Below the pieces are notes generated by a model, which did not search any database, was not told where the DNA came from, and saw nothing but the letters and a program-made list of their open reading frames with translations. A stretch of 64,000 nucleotides of DNA from Streptomyces hoynatensis (GTDB lineage Bacteria > Actinomycetota > Actinomycetes > Streptomycetales > Streptomycetaceae), in contig NZ_RBAL01000012.1 in the NCBI RefSeq assembly GCF_003626535.1, forward strand, positions 124,001-188,000. Direction: 5' to 3'. Below, piece after piece: positions 1 to 8,518 of this stretch (the stretch's first letter is position 1; each line of letters opens with the position of its first letter). A program made the translations under genes and the position numbers.

Positions 1-124
1 CGAGCCCGGTGACCGAGCCACCCGAGGACTCGACCACGGTGGTGAGCTGACTGACCGCGGTACCGCTGACCGGGACTTCAAGCCGCACGGTCATCGAGTA
101 CGAGACACTGGGCGCCGTTGCCAT
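1..124 (-). CDS. NAD-dependent malic enzyme, N-terminal fragment
   Basis: Only the first 41 codons lie inside the window; the gene runs off the left edge. Translation from the ATG at 124 begins MATAPSVSYSMTVRLEVP and continues through an SGGSVTGLD-type stretch, which I recognise as the N-terminal ACT-like segment of Streptomyces malic enzymes (oxidative decarboxylation of malate to pyruvate). A purine-rich GAAGGAAG lies just upstream as ribosome binding site. The neighbouring helD-like gene is on the same strand, 450 bp upstream, so the gene probably has its own promoter (see 173-201). Identification rests on a short N-terminus only. Confidence 0.75.
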   Translation of the reverse strand, partial: MATAPSVSYSMTVRLEVPVSGTAVSQLTTVVESSGGSVTGL

Positions 125-172
125 GGCCGAACTTCCTTCGCTTTCCAGAAAACGCCCCCCGAAAACCTTGTC

Positions 173-201
173 ACCATACGAGAGACACACGTCACGGTGA
201 A
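173..201 (-). promoter_or_regulatory. Possible promoter of the malic enzyme gene
   Basis: On the minus strand TTCACC and TATGGT are separated by 17 bases (4/6 matches to each consensus hexamer), placing a transcription start about 45 bases before the ATG at 124. Read by eye only. Confidence 0.35.
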
Positions 202-330
202 AGTCGGGACGCCACAGGAGGGCACAGAGCCGGAGAACGCTGGAGGAACGCCCAGAGAACGGACGGGAATGCGGCCCCCGCGCGGCGGCCCCGGCAGAAG
301 CCCGGGAGCCGGAAGGGGGGAACAACCGGG

Positions 331-372
331 AGCCGGAGGCGGGAAGCAGCGGAAGCCGGAGGCGGGAAGCAG
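331..372. repeat. Two-copy direct repeat in the malic enzyme/helD intergenic region
   Basis: A 19-base unit (AGCCGGAGGCGGGAAGCAG) occurs at 331-349 and 354-372, with a weaker relative near 307. It lies in the 125-573 gap, which otherwise contains only the possible promoter at 173-201 and no believable gene: the open frames there are proline/arginine-rich and match no family known to me. Confidence 0.6.
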
Positions 373-573
373 GGGGAAGAAAGAGGGGCATCGACCCGCC
401 AGCTCGCCTCGCGGCAAGTGGTCGCTCGAAGCGACAATGGTTGGGCCCGGGGGCATGGAACGGGCCGATGCCACCTCCAGGCTACCGCACTGGGCACGCC
501 GGTCAACCGCACGCGTCTCCGGCCTCACCGGCCCCTCATCCGGCCGGGACCGCCGGTGACGGAGGGTGCCGTC

Positions 574-2871
574 TCACGCCCGCAGGGCGGCGGGCACCCC
601 GGCGGCGTCCGGCTCGTCCGCGGGCCCGGAGAGCACGGTGAGGCGCTGGGTCGCCCTGGTCAGCGCCACGTACAGCACCCGCATCCCGGCCGGGGACTCC
701 CCGGCGATCTCGCCAGGGCAGACCACCAGCGTGGCGTCGTACTCCAGGCCCTTCGCCTCCAGGCTGCCCAGCACCACCAGGCGCTCGCCGGCCTCCGCGA
801 GCCACTGCCCGGCGCGTTCCCGGCGGGCCATCGCCACCACGACCCCGACCGTGCCCTCGACCTCGGCCAGCAGCCGGGCGGCCTCCGCGCGCACCGCGTC
901 CGCCAGTTCCTCCTCGGTCGCCGCGGCGGCGAAGGCGGGCTCGACGCCGGTGGTGCGCACGGCCCGCGGCGGGCGCGCCCCGGGCATCGCCCGGGCCAGC
1001 ACCCCGTCCGCGACCCGCGCGATCTCGGCCGGGTTGCGGTAGTTGACCGTCAGCTCGAAACGGCGGCGCGGCTTGCCGCCCAGCGCGGCCCGCTGCTCGG
1101 CCGCCGCCTCCTCCGGCGCCGACCACGAACTCTGCGCCGGGTCCCCGACGATCGTCCAGGTGGCCCGGCGCCCGCGCCTGCCGACCATGCGCCACTGCAT
1201 CGGCGTGAGGTCCTGGGCCTCGTCGACGATGATGTGCGCGTAGTCGGCCCGCTCCCCGGGCTCGGCCGCCGCCGTGCGGCGCTCCCGGCCCCCGGCCTGG
1301 CGTTCGGCGTAGGTGGTCAGCTCCGCGAGTCCGGTGAGCTGGTCCAGCGGGTCGGCCTCGCGGGGGGCGGCGGGCCGCGCCGGGGTGCCGAGCAGCACCC
1401 GCAGCTCGTCGAGCAGCGCCACGTCGTGCGCGGAGAGACCGCCGCCCCGCGGGGTGACGCGGCGCAGCGAGCGGGCGAGGCGGCGCGCCTCGCGCGGCCG
1501 CAGCAGGCGGCGGGCGAGGCGCCCGAGGCGCTGCTCGTCGGCCATCGACCGCAGCACCGCCAGCGGCGTCAGCTCGGGCCACCAGGCATCGAGGAAGGCG
1601 GCGAACGCGTCCTCGCCCGCGATGTCCTCGTCGAAGGCCTCCCGCGCCTCGGCCGCGAACTCGGGCTCCTGGTAACGCCGCGGCGCGCCGGACTTCTCCC
1701 ACAGCGCGTCCAGGAGCAGCCGCCTGGCGCGCGGGCGCAGCAGGTTGACCGGGGCGGTGCCGCCCAGCGCCTGCCTGCGCACGGCGGCGAGCTCGGCGGC
1801 GTCCAGCTCGACCCGGCCGCCGAAGGCGACCACGCGCAGCCGCTGGGGCGCGTCCGCCGTCTCCAGGGCGGCGCGCGCGGCCCGGGCGAGCACCCGGGCC
1901 ATGGCGGCCGAGCCCTTGATCGCGGCCACCTCCTGGTCGTCGTACGCGTCGGCCGTCACGCCCTCGGCGAGGGAGCCGAGCGCCCTGATGACGACCTGCC
2001 CCTCCTCGCCGAGCGAGGGCAGCACCCCCTCGGTGTAGGCGACGAGCAGCGGGGTGGGGCTGACCACGAGGATGCCGCCCGCGTAGCGCCTGCGGTCCTG
2101 GTAGAGCAGGTAGGCCGCGCGGTGCAGGGCGACCGCGGTCTTGCCGGTGCCGGGGCCGCCCGCCACCTCGGTGACCGAGCCGGCGGGGGCCCTGATGACC
2201 TCGTCCTGCTCGGCCTGGATCGAGGCGACGATGTCGTTCATCCGGTGGCCGCGGGCCCGGCCGAGCGCGGCGAGCAGCGCCCCGTCGCCGACCACCGGCA
2301 GCTCCGCCCCCTCCAGCAGGGCGCGCACCCGGGGCCGCAGCAGGTCGTCCTCCACGCCGAGCACCCGGCGGCCCCTGCTGCGGATGACGCGGCGGCGCAC
2401 CACCCGTCCGGGCGCCACCGGCGTGGCCCGGTAGAACGGCGCCGCGGCCGGGGCCCGCCAGTCGATGACGAGGGGCACGTAGTCGGCGTCGAGCACGCCG
2501 AGGCGGCCGATGTGCAGGGTCTCGGCGATCTCGGCGACCCGCGTGCCGTCGGGCTCCTCGCGCACCGCGTCCTCGGCGGGCTCGACGGAGGTGTAGGCGC
2601 CGTCGGGGCCGCGCACGCCGTCCTTGCCGCGGAGCAGGTCGATGCGGCCGAAGAGGAAGTCCTCGAACTCCTTGTTCAGGCGCGACAGGTGCAGCCCGGC
2701 CCGGAACACCTGGGCGTCGCGCTCGGCGAGGGCCCCAGGGGTGCCGACCTGCACCCTGCTGGCGGCGTCCGCCACCAGGTACTCGGCCTCGTCGATCTTC
2801 TCGGCCAGCCGCCGGTAGACGGCGTCGAGGTGCCGCTGCTCGGCCCGGATCTCCCGCTCCCGCACGTCCAC
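574..2871 (-). CDS. HelD-like RNA polymerase recycling ATPase (UvrD/Rep-type helicase fold)
   Basis: A 765-residue superfamily-1 ATPase. An N-terminal coiled-coil stretch (REIRAEQRHLDAVYRRL) is typical of HelD. The Walker A motif GGPGTGKT is at about residues 238-245 and is followed by AVALHRAAYLLY, a HelD hallmark. A DEAQDLTPMQW Walker B and a C-terminal YVALTRATQRL helicase motif complete the motor. HelD proteins bind RNA polymerase and release stalled or hibernating complexes from DNA. The GTG at 2871 was chosen because GAGGGGG stands 7 bases upstream and the protein then begins at the coiled coil; an ATG at 2952 would add a basic, low-complexity leader. It is probably monocistronic. A DNA-repair helicase is the alternative, but the HelD signatures make that less likely. 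Confidence 0.85.
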   Translation of the reverse strand: MDVREREIRAEQRHLDAVYRRLAEKIDEAEYLVADAASRVQVGTPGALAERDAQVFRAGLHLSRLNKEFEDFLFGRIDLLRGKDGVRGPDGAYTSVEPAEDAVREEPDGTRVAEIAETLHIGRLGVLDADYVPLVIDWRAPAAAPFYRATPVAPGRVVRRRVIRSRGRRVLGVEDDLLRPRVRALLEGAELPVVGDGALLAALGRARGHRMNDIVASIQAEQDEVIRAPAGSVTEVAGGPGTGKTAVALHRAAYLLYQDRRRYAGGILVVSPTPLLVAYTEGVLPSLGEEGQVVIRALGSLAEGVTADAYDDQEVAAIKGSAAMARVLARAARAALETADAPQRLRVVAFGGRVELDAAELAAVRRQALGGTAPVNLLRPRARRLLLDALWEKSGAPRRYQEPEFAAEAREAFDEDIAGEDAFAAFLDAWWPELTPLAVLRSMADEQRLGRLARRLLRPREARRLARSLRRVTPRGGGLSAHDVALLDELRVLLGTPARPAAPREADPLDQLTGLAELTTYAERQAGGRERRTAAAEPGERADYAHIIVDEAQDLTPMQWRMVGRRGRRATWTIVGDPAQSSWSAPEEAAAEQRAALGGKPRRRFELTVNYRNPAEIARVADGVLARAMPGARPPRAVRTTGVEPAFAAAATEEELADAVRAEAARLLAEVEGTVGVVVAMARRERAGQWLAEAGERLVVLGSLEAKGLEYDATLVVCPGEIAGESPAGMRVLYVALTRATQRLTVLSGPADEPDAAGVPAALRA

Positions 2872-3004
2872 GGCTGTGCCCCCTCTTGCTCTCGGCAGCG
2901 CAAACGCAGCGCTCCACCGTACGCGAGTCGGCGGCCGGCCGCGCGCCGCCACCCGCGCTCCCGGCGGGCGCCGGGCCGGGGCGGGGGCCGGGAGCGTGCG
3001 CCGG

Positions 3005-4162
3005 TCACCCGGCGTACTTGCTCGTGTCCGTGGTGGGGTCGAGGGCCAGGCGGTAGCCGCGCTTGACCACCGTCTGGATCAGCCTGGGCGAGCCGAGGGC
3101 GCCGCGCAGCCTGGCCATCGCCGTCTCCACGGCGTGCTCGTCGCGGCCCGCCCCGGGCAGGGAACGCAGCAGCTCGGCCCGGGGCACCACCCACCCGGGG
3201 CGCTGGGCGAGGGCGCGCAGCAGGGCCATGCCCGCCGGGGGGACCGGGCGCAGCAGCCCGTCCATCACCACCGCGTGCCCGCGGATCTCAAGCCGGTGCC
3301 CGGCCACCGGCAGCGGCCGGGACCCGGCCGGCAGCTCCCGGCACAGCAGCTGCACCAGCGGGCCGAGCCGGAAGCGTTCCGGCTGCCTGGTCGGCACGTC
3401 CTGGGCCTGGAGCGGCAGGGCGGTGACCGGCCCGACGCAGGCGGCCAGCACGTGCCTGCCGAGGGCGGCGGTGAACTCCTCGCGCATCCCGCGCTCCCCG
3501 GCCCGCCGCAGCAGGGAGTGCGCGGCCGGGGCGCTGGTGAACGTCACCGCGTCCACGCCGCGCGCCAGGACCGCGTCGAGCAGCCGGTCGACCGGCGCCA
3601 GGTCCTCCGGCGGCATCCACCGGTACACGGGCACGGCGATCACCTCGGCGCCCGCCTCGCCCAGCGCCTCGATGAAGCCGGGCAGCGGCTCGCCGTGCAG
3701 CTGGAGGGCGACCCGCCGGCCGCGCACCCCCTCGTCGAGCAGCCGCTGCAGCACCTCGGCCATCGACTCGGAGGCGGGCGACCAGCTCTCGGTCAGCCCG
3801 GCCGCCCGGATCGCGCCCCGCACCTTGGGCCCGCGGGCCAGCAGCCTGGCGGTGGCGAGGGTGGCGAGCAGGTCCTCGCCGAGCCCCCATCCCTCGGCCG
3901 CCGCGATCCAGCCGCGGAAGCCGATGGCGGTGGTGGCCACGACGACGTCGGGCGCGTTGCCGATGAGGTCGCGGGTGGCGGCCAGCAGCCGGTGGTCGTC
4001 GGAGAGCGGGACGATCCGCAGCGCGGGGGCGAGCAGCACCTCGGCCCCGCGGCGGCGCAGCAGGGCGGCCAGCTCGTCGGCGCGCCGCGCGGCGGTGACG
4101 CCGACGGTGAATCCGTCCAGTGGCCTGATGTCGAGCGCCTGCTGCCGGGTCTGGTCGTGCAT
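3005..4162 (-). CDS. nnaR: Nitrate/nitrite assimilation regulator: HemD-like domain plus winged-helix domain
   Basis: A 385-residue protein. Residues 1 to about 275 have the fold pattern of uroporphyrinogen-III synthase (two alternating alpha/beta halves, FTSAPAAHSLL near the second half). Residues about 285-375 are an OmpR-type winged helix ending in the typical VVKRGYRLALDP. This HemD-wHTH architecture beside a nitrate transporter is that of NnaR, which in S. coelicolor activates nitrate and nitrite assimilation with GlnR; the HemD part is thought to sense rather than make tetrapyrrole. The gene lies downstream of narK on the same strand, separated by 280 bases that carry a GlnR-box-like site (4397-4412), so it may be separately transcribed. 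A plain annotation as uroporphyrinogen-III synthase would miss the DNA-binding domain. Confidence 0.85.
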   Translation of the reverse strand: MHDQTRQQALDIRPLDGFTVGVTAARRADELAALLRRRGAEVLLAPALRIVPLSDDHRLLAATRDLIGNAPDVVVATTAIGFRGWIAAAEGWGLGEDLLATLATARLLARGPKVRGAIRAAGLTESWSPASESMAEVLQRLLDEGVRGRRVALQLHGEPLPGFIEALGEAGAEVIAVPVYRWMPPEDLAPVDRLLDAVLARGVDAVTFTSAPAAHSLLRRAGERGMREEFTAALGRHVLAACVGPVTALPLQAQDVPTRQPERFRLGPLVQLLCRELPAGSRPLPVAGHRLEIRGHAVVMDGLLRPVPPAGMALLRALAQRPGWVVPRAELLRSLPGAGRDEHAVETAMARLRGALGSPRLIQTVVKRGYRLALDPTTDTSKYAG

Positions 4163-4281
4163 TACCGCATCCGCTCCGCCCGCCCTCGGGCTTCCCTGTG
4201 GTCCGCAAGGCCGCGCGCGCCCCAGGAAGCGCGCCGCGGCGCGGGGTGGCCCGCTCCCCGGCGCGCTTGGGGCACGGCGGC

Positions 4282-4331
4282 TCGTCGATGGTTCGGTCTG
4301 TGGTTCGGTCGATCGCTCGGTCGATGGTTCG
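4282..4331. repeat. Degenerate short tandem repeats upstream of nnaR
   Basis: GGTTCGGT-like and TCGATGGTTCG-like units recur about five times (GATGGTTCGGTC, GTGGTTCGGTC, GATCGCTCGGTC, GATGGTTCG), with a period near 11-12 bases, i.e. about one helical turn. They could bind a regulator or be neutral slippage; nothing else is visible here. Confidence 0.5.
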
Positions 4332-4396
4332 CGCGCCGGCTCGTCGCCGGCTGGCGCAATGGTGTCAATGTGGCATGACGCCCCAGGTTCTCCCTG

Positions 4397-4412
4397 GTTT
4401 CCCCGGCGTTAC
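4397..4412 (-). promoter_or_regulatory. GlnR-box-like half operator upstream of nnaR
   Basis: On the minus strand GTAAC-n6-GAAAC matches the published GlnR half-site pattern gTnAc-n6-GaAAc exactly. It is about 235 bases before the nnaR start and just after the narK stop. The second half operator is not clear. Confidence 0.5.
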
Positions 4413-4442
4413 AGGGAACGTGCCCGGGCCGGGCCCCGCCGC

Positions 4443-5882
4443 TCACACCTCCGAGTAGGCGCGGGGCCGCCCTTCGGCCCCGTCCGCCGCGGCGGCGCCA
4501 CTCGCCCGGCCGCCGCCCGCCGCCGCGGGCGCCGCCCCCGGGACGGGGGCCGCGGCCCGGCCGCGCAGGTATACGAACCAGGTCACCGCCATGCAGGCGG
4601 CGTAGCAGCCGAGGAAGGCCCAGAAGGCGCCGGCCCCCGAGCCGGTGGCGAGGAAGGACTGCCGGAAGGCGAGGTTGATGCCGAGGCCGCCGAGCGCCCC
4701 GACCGCGCCGATCAGGCCGATGGCCGCCCCGGACAGCCGCCGCCCGTAGGCCGCCGCCTCCTCGCCGGCCAGTCCCCTGGCCGTGGCCTTGGCGTGGTAG
4801 ATGCCGGGGATCATCTTGTAGGTCGAGCCGTTGCCGAGGCCGCTGAGGACGAACAGGGCGCCGAAGCCGGCCAGGAAGACCGGCAGGGACTCGATCGCCG
4901 AGGCGAGGAGCACCACCCCGGTGGCCGCGGCCATGCCCGCGAAGGTCCACAGCGTGATCCGCGCGCCGCCCCTGCGGTCGGCGAGCAGCCCGCCGAGCGG
5001 CCTGACCAGCGAGCCGAGCAGCGGCCCGAGGAAGGTGATCGACGCGGCCTCGAGCGGGGTGCGGTCGAACTGGTTCTGCAGCACGAGGCCGAAGGCGAAG
5101 CTGTAGCCGATGAACGAGCCGAAGGTCCCCACGTACAGGAAGGACATGATCCAGGTGTGCGCGTCGCGGGCGGACTCGGCGGCGGCGCCGATGTCGTTGG
5201 TGACGGGTGCCAGGTTGTCCATGTAGCGCCAGGCGAGGCAGGCGGCCAGGACGATCAGCGGCGCGTAGCAGGCGAGCAGCACGCGGGGGTGGCCCTCGCC
5301 CGCGGCGGCGATCACCAGCAGCCCGGCGAGCTGGATGACGGCGACGCCGATGTTCCCGCCGCCGGCGTTGAGGCCGAGCGCCCAGCCCTTGCGGCGCAGC
5401 GGGAAGAAGGAGTTGATGTTGGTCATGGAGGAGGCGAAGTTCCCGCCGCCGACCCCGGTGAGGACGGAGACCAGCAGGAACGTGCCGTAGCTCGTGCCCG
5501 GCTCCATCACCAGCCAGGCCGCGGCGATCGGCAGCAGGAGCAGCGAGGCGGAGACGACGGTCCAGTTCCGCCCGCCGAACCTGGCCACGGCGAAGGTGTA
5601 GGGCACCCTGACGAGGGAGCCGACCAGGGTGGCCACCGAGACGAGGAAGAACTTGCCCGCCGCGTCGATGCCGTACTCGGGCCCCATGAAGAGCACCAGC
5701 ACCGACCACAGGGTCCACACGGAGAAGCCGATGTGCTCGCAGAGGATCGAGCACACCAGGTTGCGGCGCGCGATCCGTTCGCCCGAGCGGGCCCAGAACT
5801 CCTCGTCCTCGGGGTCCCACTCGGTTATCCAGCGCCCGCCGCGGCGGGCGGGGCTGCTTCCGGCTGGGCTCTGCGCTGGCAT
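4443..5882 (-). CDS. narK: NarK-type nitrate/nitrite major-facilitator transporter
   Basis: A 479-residue integral membrane protein with about 12 hydrophobic segments. The NarK nitrate signature appears in the glycine-rich stretches GVGGGNFASSMTNINSFFP and GLNAGGGNIGV, plus SGLGNGSTYKMIP in the second half. The acidic aromatic N-terminus WDPEDEEFWARSGERIARRN is also usual for actinobacterial NarK. It would import nitrate and/or exchange nitrite. The ATG at 5882 was chosen because GGGAGGA precedes it; the frame remains open further upstream but is not protein-like. Next downstream is nnaR. A GlnR-box-like site at 5958-5973 suggests control by nitrogen status. Confidence 0.9.
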   Translation of the reverse strand: MPAQSPAGSSPARRGGRWITEWDPEDEEFWARSGERIARRNLVCSILCEHIGFSVWTLWSVLVLFMGPEYGIDAAGKFFLVSVATLVGSLVRVPYTFAVARFGGRNWTVVSASLLLLPIAAAWLVMEPGTSYGTFLLVSVLTGVGGGNFASSMTNINSFFPLRRKGWALGLNAGGGNIGVAVIQLAGLLVIAAAGEGHPRVLLACYAPLIVLAACLAWRYMDNLAPVTNDIGAAAESARDAHTWIMSFLYVGTFGSFIGYSFAFGLVLQNQFDRTPLEAASITFLGPLLGSLVRPLGGLLADRRGGARITLWTFAGMAAATGVVLLASAIESLPVFLAGFGALFVLSGLGNGSTYKMIPGIYHAKATARGLAGEEAAAYGRRLSGAAIGLIGAVGALGGLGINLAFRQSFLATGSGAGAFWAFLGCYAACMAVTWFVYLRGRAAAPVPGAAPAAAGGGRASGAAAADGAEGRPRAYSEV

Positions 5883-5957
5883 GGCGTCCTCCCTGGGGTG
5901 GGGCGTCCTCGTGCCGTCCGAAGGTAGGCAGCCCAGGTTTCGGCGCGGCTTTGGGAC

Positions 5958-5973
5958 GTGACACGGGCGAAAC
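5958..5973 (+). promoter_or_regulatory. GlnR-box-like half operator upstream of narK
   Basis: GTGAC-ACGGGC-GAAAC fits gTnAc-n6-GaAAc without mismatch. After a further 6 bases comes CTCAC, a 4/5 match to the start of a second half-site. The position is about 75-90 bases upstream of the narK ATG. Confidence 0.5.
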
Positions 5974-6004
5974 CTTGCTCTCACCCGGGGCCCCGCCCGG
6001 CCGT

Positions 6005-6048
6005 GAGCGTTCCGGCTTCCCACCGGGAGCGTTCCGGCTTCCCGCCGG
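6005..6048. repeat. 22-base tandem duplication upstream of narK
   Basis: Two adjacent 22-base copies (6005-6026 and 6027-6048) beginning GAGCGTTCCGGCTTCCC differ at a single base. They lie between the end of the DUF1015 gene and the GlnR-like site. Function is unknown; the second copy continues into a GC-rich stem. Confidence 0.7.
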
Positions 6049-6078
6049 GAGCGGGCGGAAGGCGCGGGCCCGGGGCCG

Positions 6079-7194
6079 CTACCCGCGTAGGAGGTGCAGC
6101 GGGCCCGGCAGGGGGGCCGGGCCCAGGCTGGTGCTCTTGGCCGGCATCCCGGTGCCGCTGGCCGCCCCGGCCCAGATCTGGTCCCAGGTCGGCGGCGGCA
6201 GCACGATCCCGGACTCCCCAGGCGCCGGCAGGCCGCTGGTGTAGCGGAGTTCCGCCTCGATGCCCTGGTCCTCGCACAGCGCGGGCACCAGCACGTGGTC
6301 GCAGATCGCGGTCGGCAGCTCCACCCATTCGGCGGGCAGCGAGCGCAGCCGCCCCGCCATGGCGGCCGGGGAGACCTCGGAGAGCTCCCAGGTGCGGCCG
6401 GCGCCGGCGAGCAGGAACGCGCCGGGGCGTGGCGCGGGAAACGCGCCGGGCGGCAGCTCGGTCACCCGGGCGATGCGCGCCGCGGCCCTGGCCGCCCGCC
6501 CGGCGTCCAGGCCGGGCACCACGCGGTGGGTGGCCGAGAGGGTGAGGGGGTAGCGCCTGTGGTCCACCACGAGCGCCGGAATCCGGTCGGCCATCGCCTC
6601 CGGCCGCGCCCGCCGCAGCCGCCGCGCGGCCTCGAGGCGGTGGTGCCCGTCGGCGAGCAGCACCGGGGAGAGGGCCGGGGGGCCTGCCGTCCAGGCCAGG
6701 TCGCAGGCCCACAGCAGCTGGAGCCCGCCCTCGGGCGTGGGCTGCACCAGGTCGGCGGGCCCGCCCTTGATGGTCTGGTCGATGCACTCCTGGAAGGCCC
6801 CGAGGTCCGGGGCGGCCAGCAGCAGCGGCTCGGGAGTGCCGCCGCTCTCCTGGAGCAGCCGCGTGTGGTGCCTGACCCCGGCCTCGGCCACCCGCTGGTG
6901 GCGCAGCACGTGCCCGCTGTCCACGCCGCGCAGGCTCAGCGCGCCGAGCACGCCGCGCTGCTGGACGCCGCCCAGGGCGTCCCTGCGTTCCAGCACGTAG
7001 TAGCCCGCGGGCCGGGGGGAAGGCCGGGAGGAGGACGTGCGGCCGGGGCCTGAGCGGCGGTCCTTCCCCTTGAGGGGCCCTTGGAGTGCCGTCCCTTGGG
7101 GTGTCCCCTGACGGGCGGAGGCGGGGGCGGGGGCGGGGCCGAGCGGGAGGAGCAGATCTGTCCGTGGGGCCGGGGTCCCTGGCGGAACCAGCAC
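6079..7194 (-). CDS. DUF1015 family protein (SerK/SbnI-like putative serine kinase), altered N-terminus
   Basis: The family is recognised from GYYVLERRDALGGVQQRGVL followed by the hallmark LLADGHHRLEAARRL, which in DUF1015 proteins resembles the ParB-like ADP-dependent free-serine kinases SerK and SbnI. Family members are usually about 400 residues and start with an RGLRYDP...SPPYDV segment. Here that segment is missing: the first 75 or so residues after the likely GTG at 7194 are Pro/Gly/Ala-rich. The start is therefore uncertain and the protein may be N-terminally eroded or specialised. The gene begins 10 bases after the ATP-grasp stop, so the two are surely co-transcribed. A role making O-phosphoserine or a related building block for the ligase is inference. 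Confidence 0.65.
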   Translation of the reverse strand: MLVPPGTPAPRTDLLLPLGPAPAPASARQGTPQGTALQGPLKGKDRRSGPGRTSSSRPSPRPAGYYVLERRDALGGVQQRGVLGALSLRGVDSGHVLRHQRVAEAGVRHHTRLLQESGGTPEPLLLAAPDLGAFQECIDQTIKGGPADLVQPTPEGGLQLLWACDLAWTAGPPALSPVLLADGHHRLEAARRLRRARPEAMADRIPALVVDHRRYPLTLSATHRVVPGLDAGRAARAAARIARVTELPPGAFPAPRPGAFLLAGAGRTWELSEVSPAAMAGRLRSLPAEWVELPTAICDHVLVPALCEDQGIEAELRYTSGLPAPGESGIVLPPPTWDQIWAGAASGTGMPAKSTSLGPAPLPGPLHLLRG

Positions 7195-7204
7195 GGGGAA
7201 CAGC

Positions 7205-8467
7205 TCAGGCGGCAGTGTGCTCCTCCTCCTTCGGGCGCGCGGCGGCCTCGGGCGGTGAGTCGGCTGAGGGCTCGGGCACCACCACGGGGCGCAGCGTGTC
7301 CAGCGCCTTGCGGAGCAGTGCCTCCAGCTCCTGGGGGCTGTCCGCCACCGCGGTGACGTAGCCATGTCCGGCGACCCGGCTGGTGGCCTCCGGAACATGG
7401 CTCCCGATCGGAACGGTGACCTCGGCGGCCCGCACCCCGGGAAGCGCCCGCGCCTCGGCCACCCCGTCCACGGCCGTGAGCAGGCCGGGCGGCAGGTGGA
7501 GGAAGCGGATGCCCGCGTAGCCGTGCCCGGGGACGGGCGTGGGCAGGGGCAGTTCGAGCGCGCTGGCGATGCTGAGGGCCGGGAGGTCGGTCCCGGTGGT
7601 CATCAGCAGCAGGTCGCTGATGCAGTCGGCGCCCGGGTGGGCGTGCGACTCGATCAGCCTGGGCCCCTGCGAGGTGAGGACGACCTCGGTCTGCGAGGGC
7701 CCGCTGCGCTGTCCCGCGGTGTTGAGCGTCGCGTCGACGAGCCGGTGGATCTCCTCCGTGGTCGCCGGGTCGAGCTCGGCGGGCACGTCGTAGCCGTCGG
7801 TGCGGCACCCGGTGACGCAGGTGCTGTACTTCCTGGTGAGCGCCAGGACCGTGTGGACGCCCGCCCTCGAATGCGCCTCCACGCTGTACTCGGGCCCGTC
7901 GAGGAACTCCTCGACGATCAGGGCGGGTTCCGGGGGCAGCTCGGCGGCCAGGCGCGCCGCGTCCGCCGCGTCACGCAGCAGATGCACGTCCTGGCCGCCG
8001 GCGCCGGTGCGTGGTTTGGCCACGCACGGGAAGCCGACGCGCTCGGCGACAGCTTCCAGGTGCGCGGCTCGGTCGCAGTGCTCGAACCGGACGGGGGCAC
8101 CGGTGAGCAGATTGACCTTGCCGCGCAAGGCCGCCTTGTCCGTGAGGTACGCGACGGCCGCATGGGGGTTGCCGGGGAATCGCAGGGCCTCGTTCGCCCG
8201 GGCGGCGATGAGCGCCGCGGTCTCGGTGAAACCGAACACCGCCGCTCGCGCCGGGAGGTTGGCGAGGTGGCCGATGGCCATCATCAACCGCGGGTGGTCC
8301 CGCCAGTCGACGGTGAGGGCCTCGTCGGCCGCCACGGCGGCCTCCCGGATGCCGGGCCGCGAGAGGTCAGGCGCGAGAACGAGACTGCGTGCGCCGACCC
8401 TGCGAGCCGCCTCGACGACCGAAAGACGCGGGCTGAGCAGGACCGCCAGCGGAGTCTGCGGGGACAT
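7205..8467 (-). CDS. ATP-grasp ligase of unknown substrate
   Basis: A 420-residue protein. An N-terminal Rossmann-like pre-ATP-grasp domain (about 1-110) is followed by the ATP-grasp fold: DKAALRGK, the ATP-binding lysine in PCVAKPRTGAGGQDVHLL, the EEFLDGPEYSVEA strand and the metal-binding segment RLIESHAHPGADCISDL. It resembles the amino-acid/peptide ligase branch (BacD-, CARNS1- or PGM1-like) rather than biotin carboxylase. The usual E-x-N metal motif reads E-S-H here. The C-terminal 80 residues form a lid-like domain and an acidic tail. The ATG at 8467 has GGAGG upstream. It follows the small secreted peptide by 51 bases and precedes the DUF1015 gene, so it probably forms amide or ester bonds in a small pathway. 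The substrate cannot be told from sequence. Confidence 0.75.
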   Translation of the reverse strand: MSPQTPLAVLLSPRLSVVEAARRVGARSLVLAPDLSRPGIREAAVAADEALTVDWRDHPRLMMAIGHLANLPARAAVFGFTETAALIAARANEALRFPGNPHAAVAYLTDKAALRGKVNLLTGAPVRFEHCDRAAHLEAVAERVGFPCVAKPRTGAGGQDVHLLRDAADAARLAAELPPEPALIVEEFLDGPEYSVEAHSRAGVHTVLALTRKYSTCVTGCRTDGYDVPAELDPATTEEIHRLVDATLNTAGQRSGPSQTEVVLTSQGPRLIESHAHPGADCISDLLLMTTGTDLPALSIASALELPLPTPVPGHGYAGIRFLHLPPGLLTAVDGVAEARALPGVRAAEVTVPIGSHVPEATSRVAGHGYVTAVADSPQELEALLRKALDTLRPVVVPEPSADSPPEAAARPKEEEHTAA

Positions 8468-8518
8468 CGTGGCGCCTCCTCACCCCTCGTCACCCTTCGT
8501 CGTGTGTACGTGCCGGGC

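Noticed and set aside
197..559. A 120-residue Gly/Arg/Pro-rich protein between the malic enzyme and helD-like genes
   Set aside because: Low complexity generated by the local direct repeats, no domain and no convincing ribosome binding site.
118..3066. A 982-residue open frame antisense to the HelD-like gene
   Set aside because: Arg/Gly/Pro-rich shadow; the opposite strand has clear helicase motifs.
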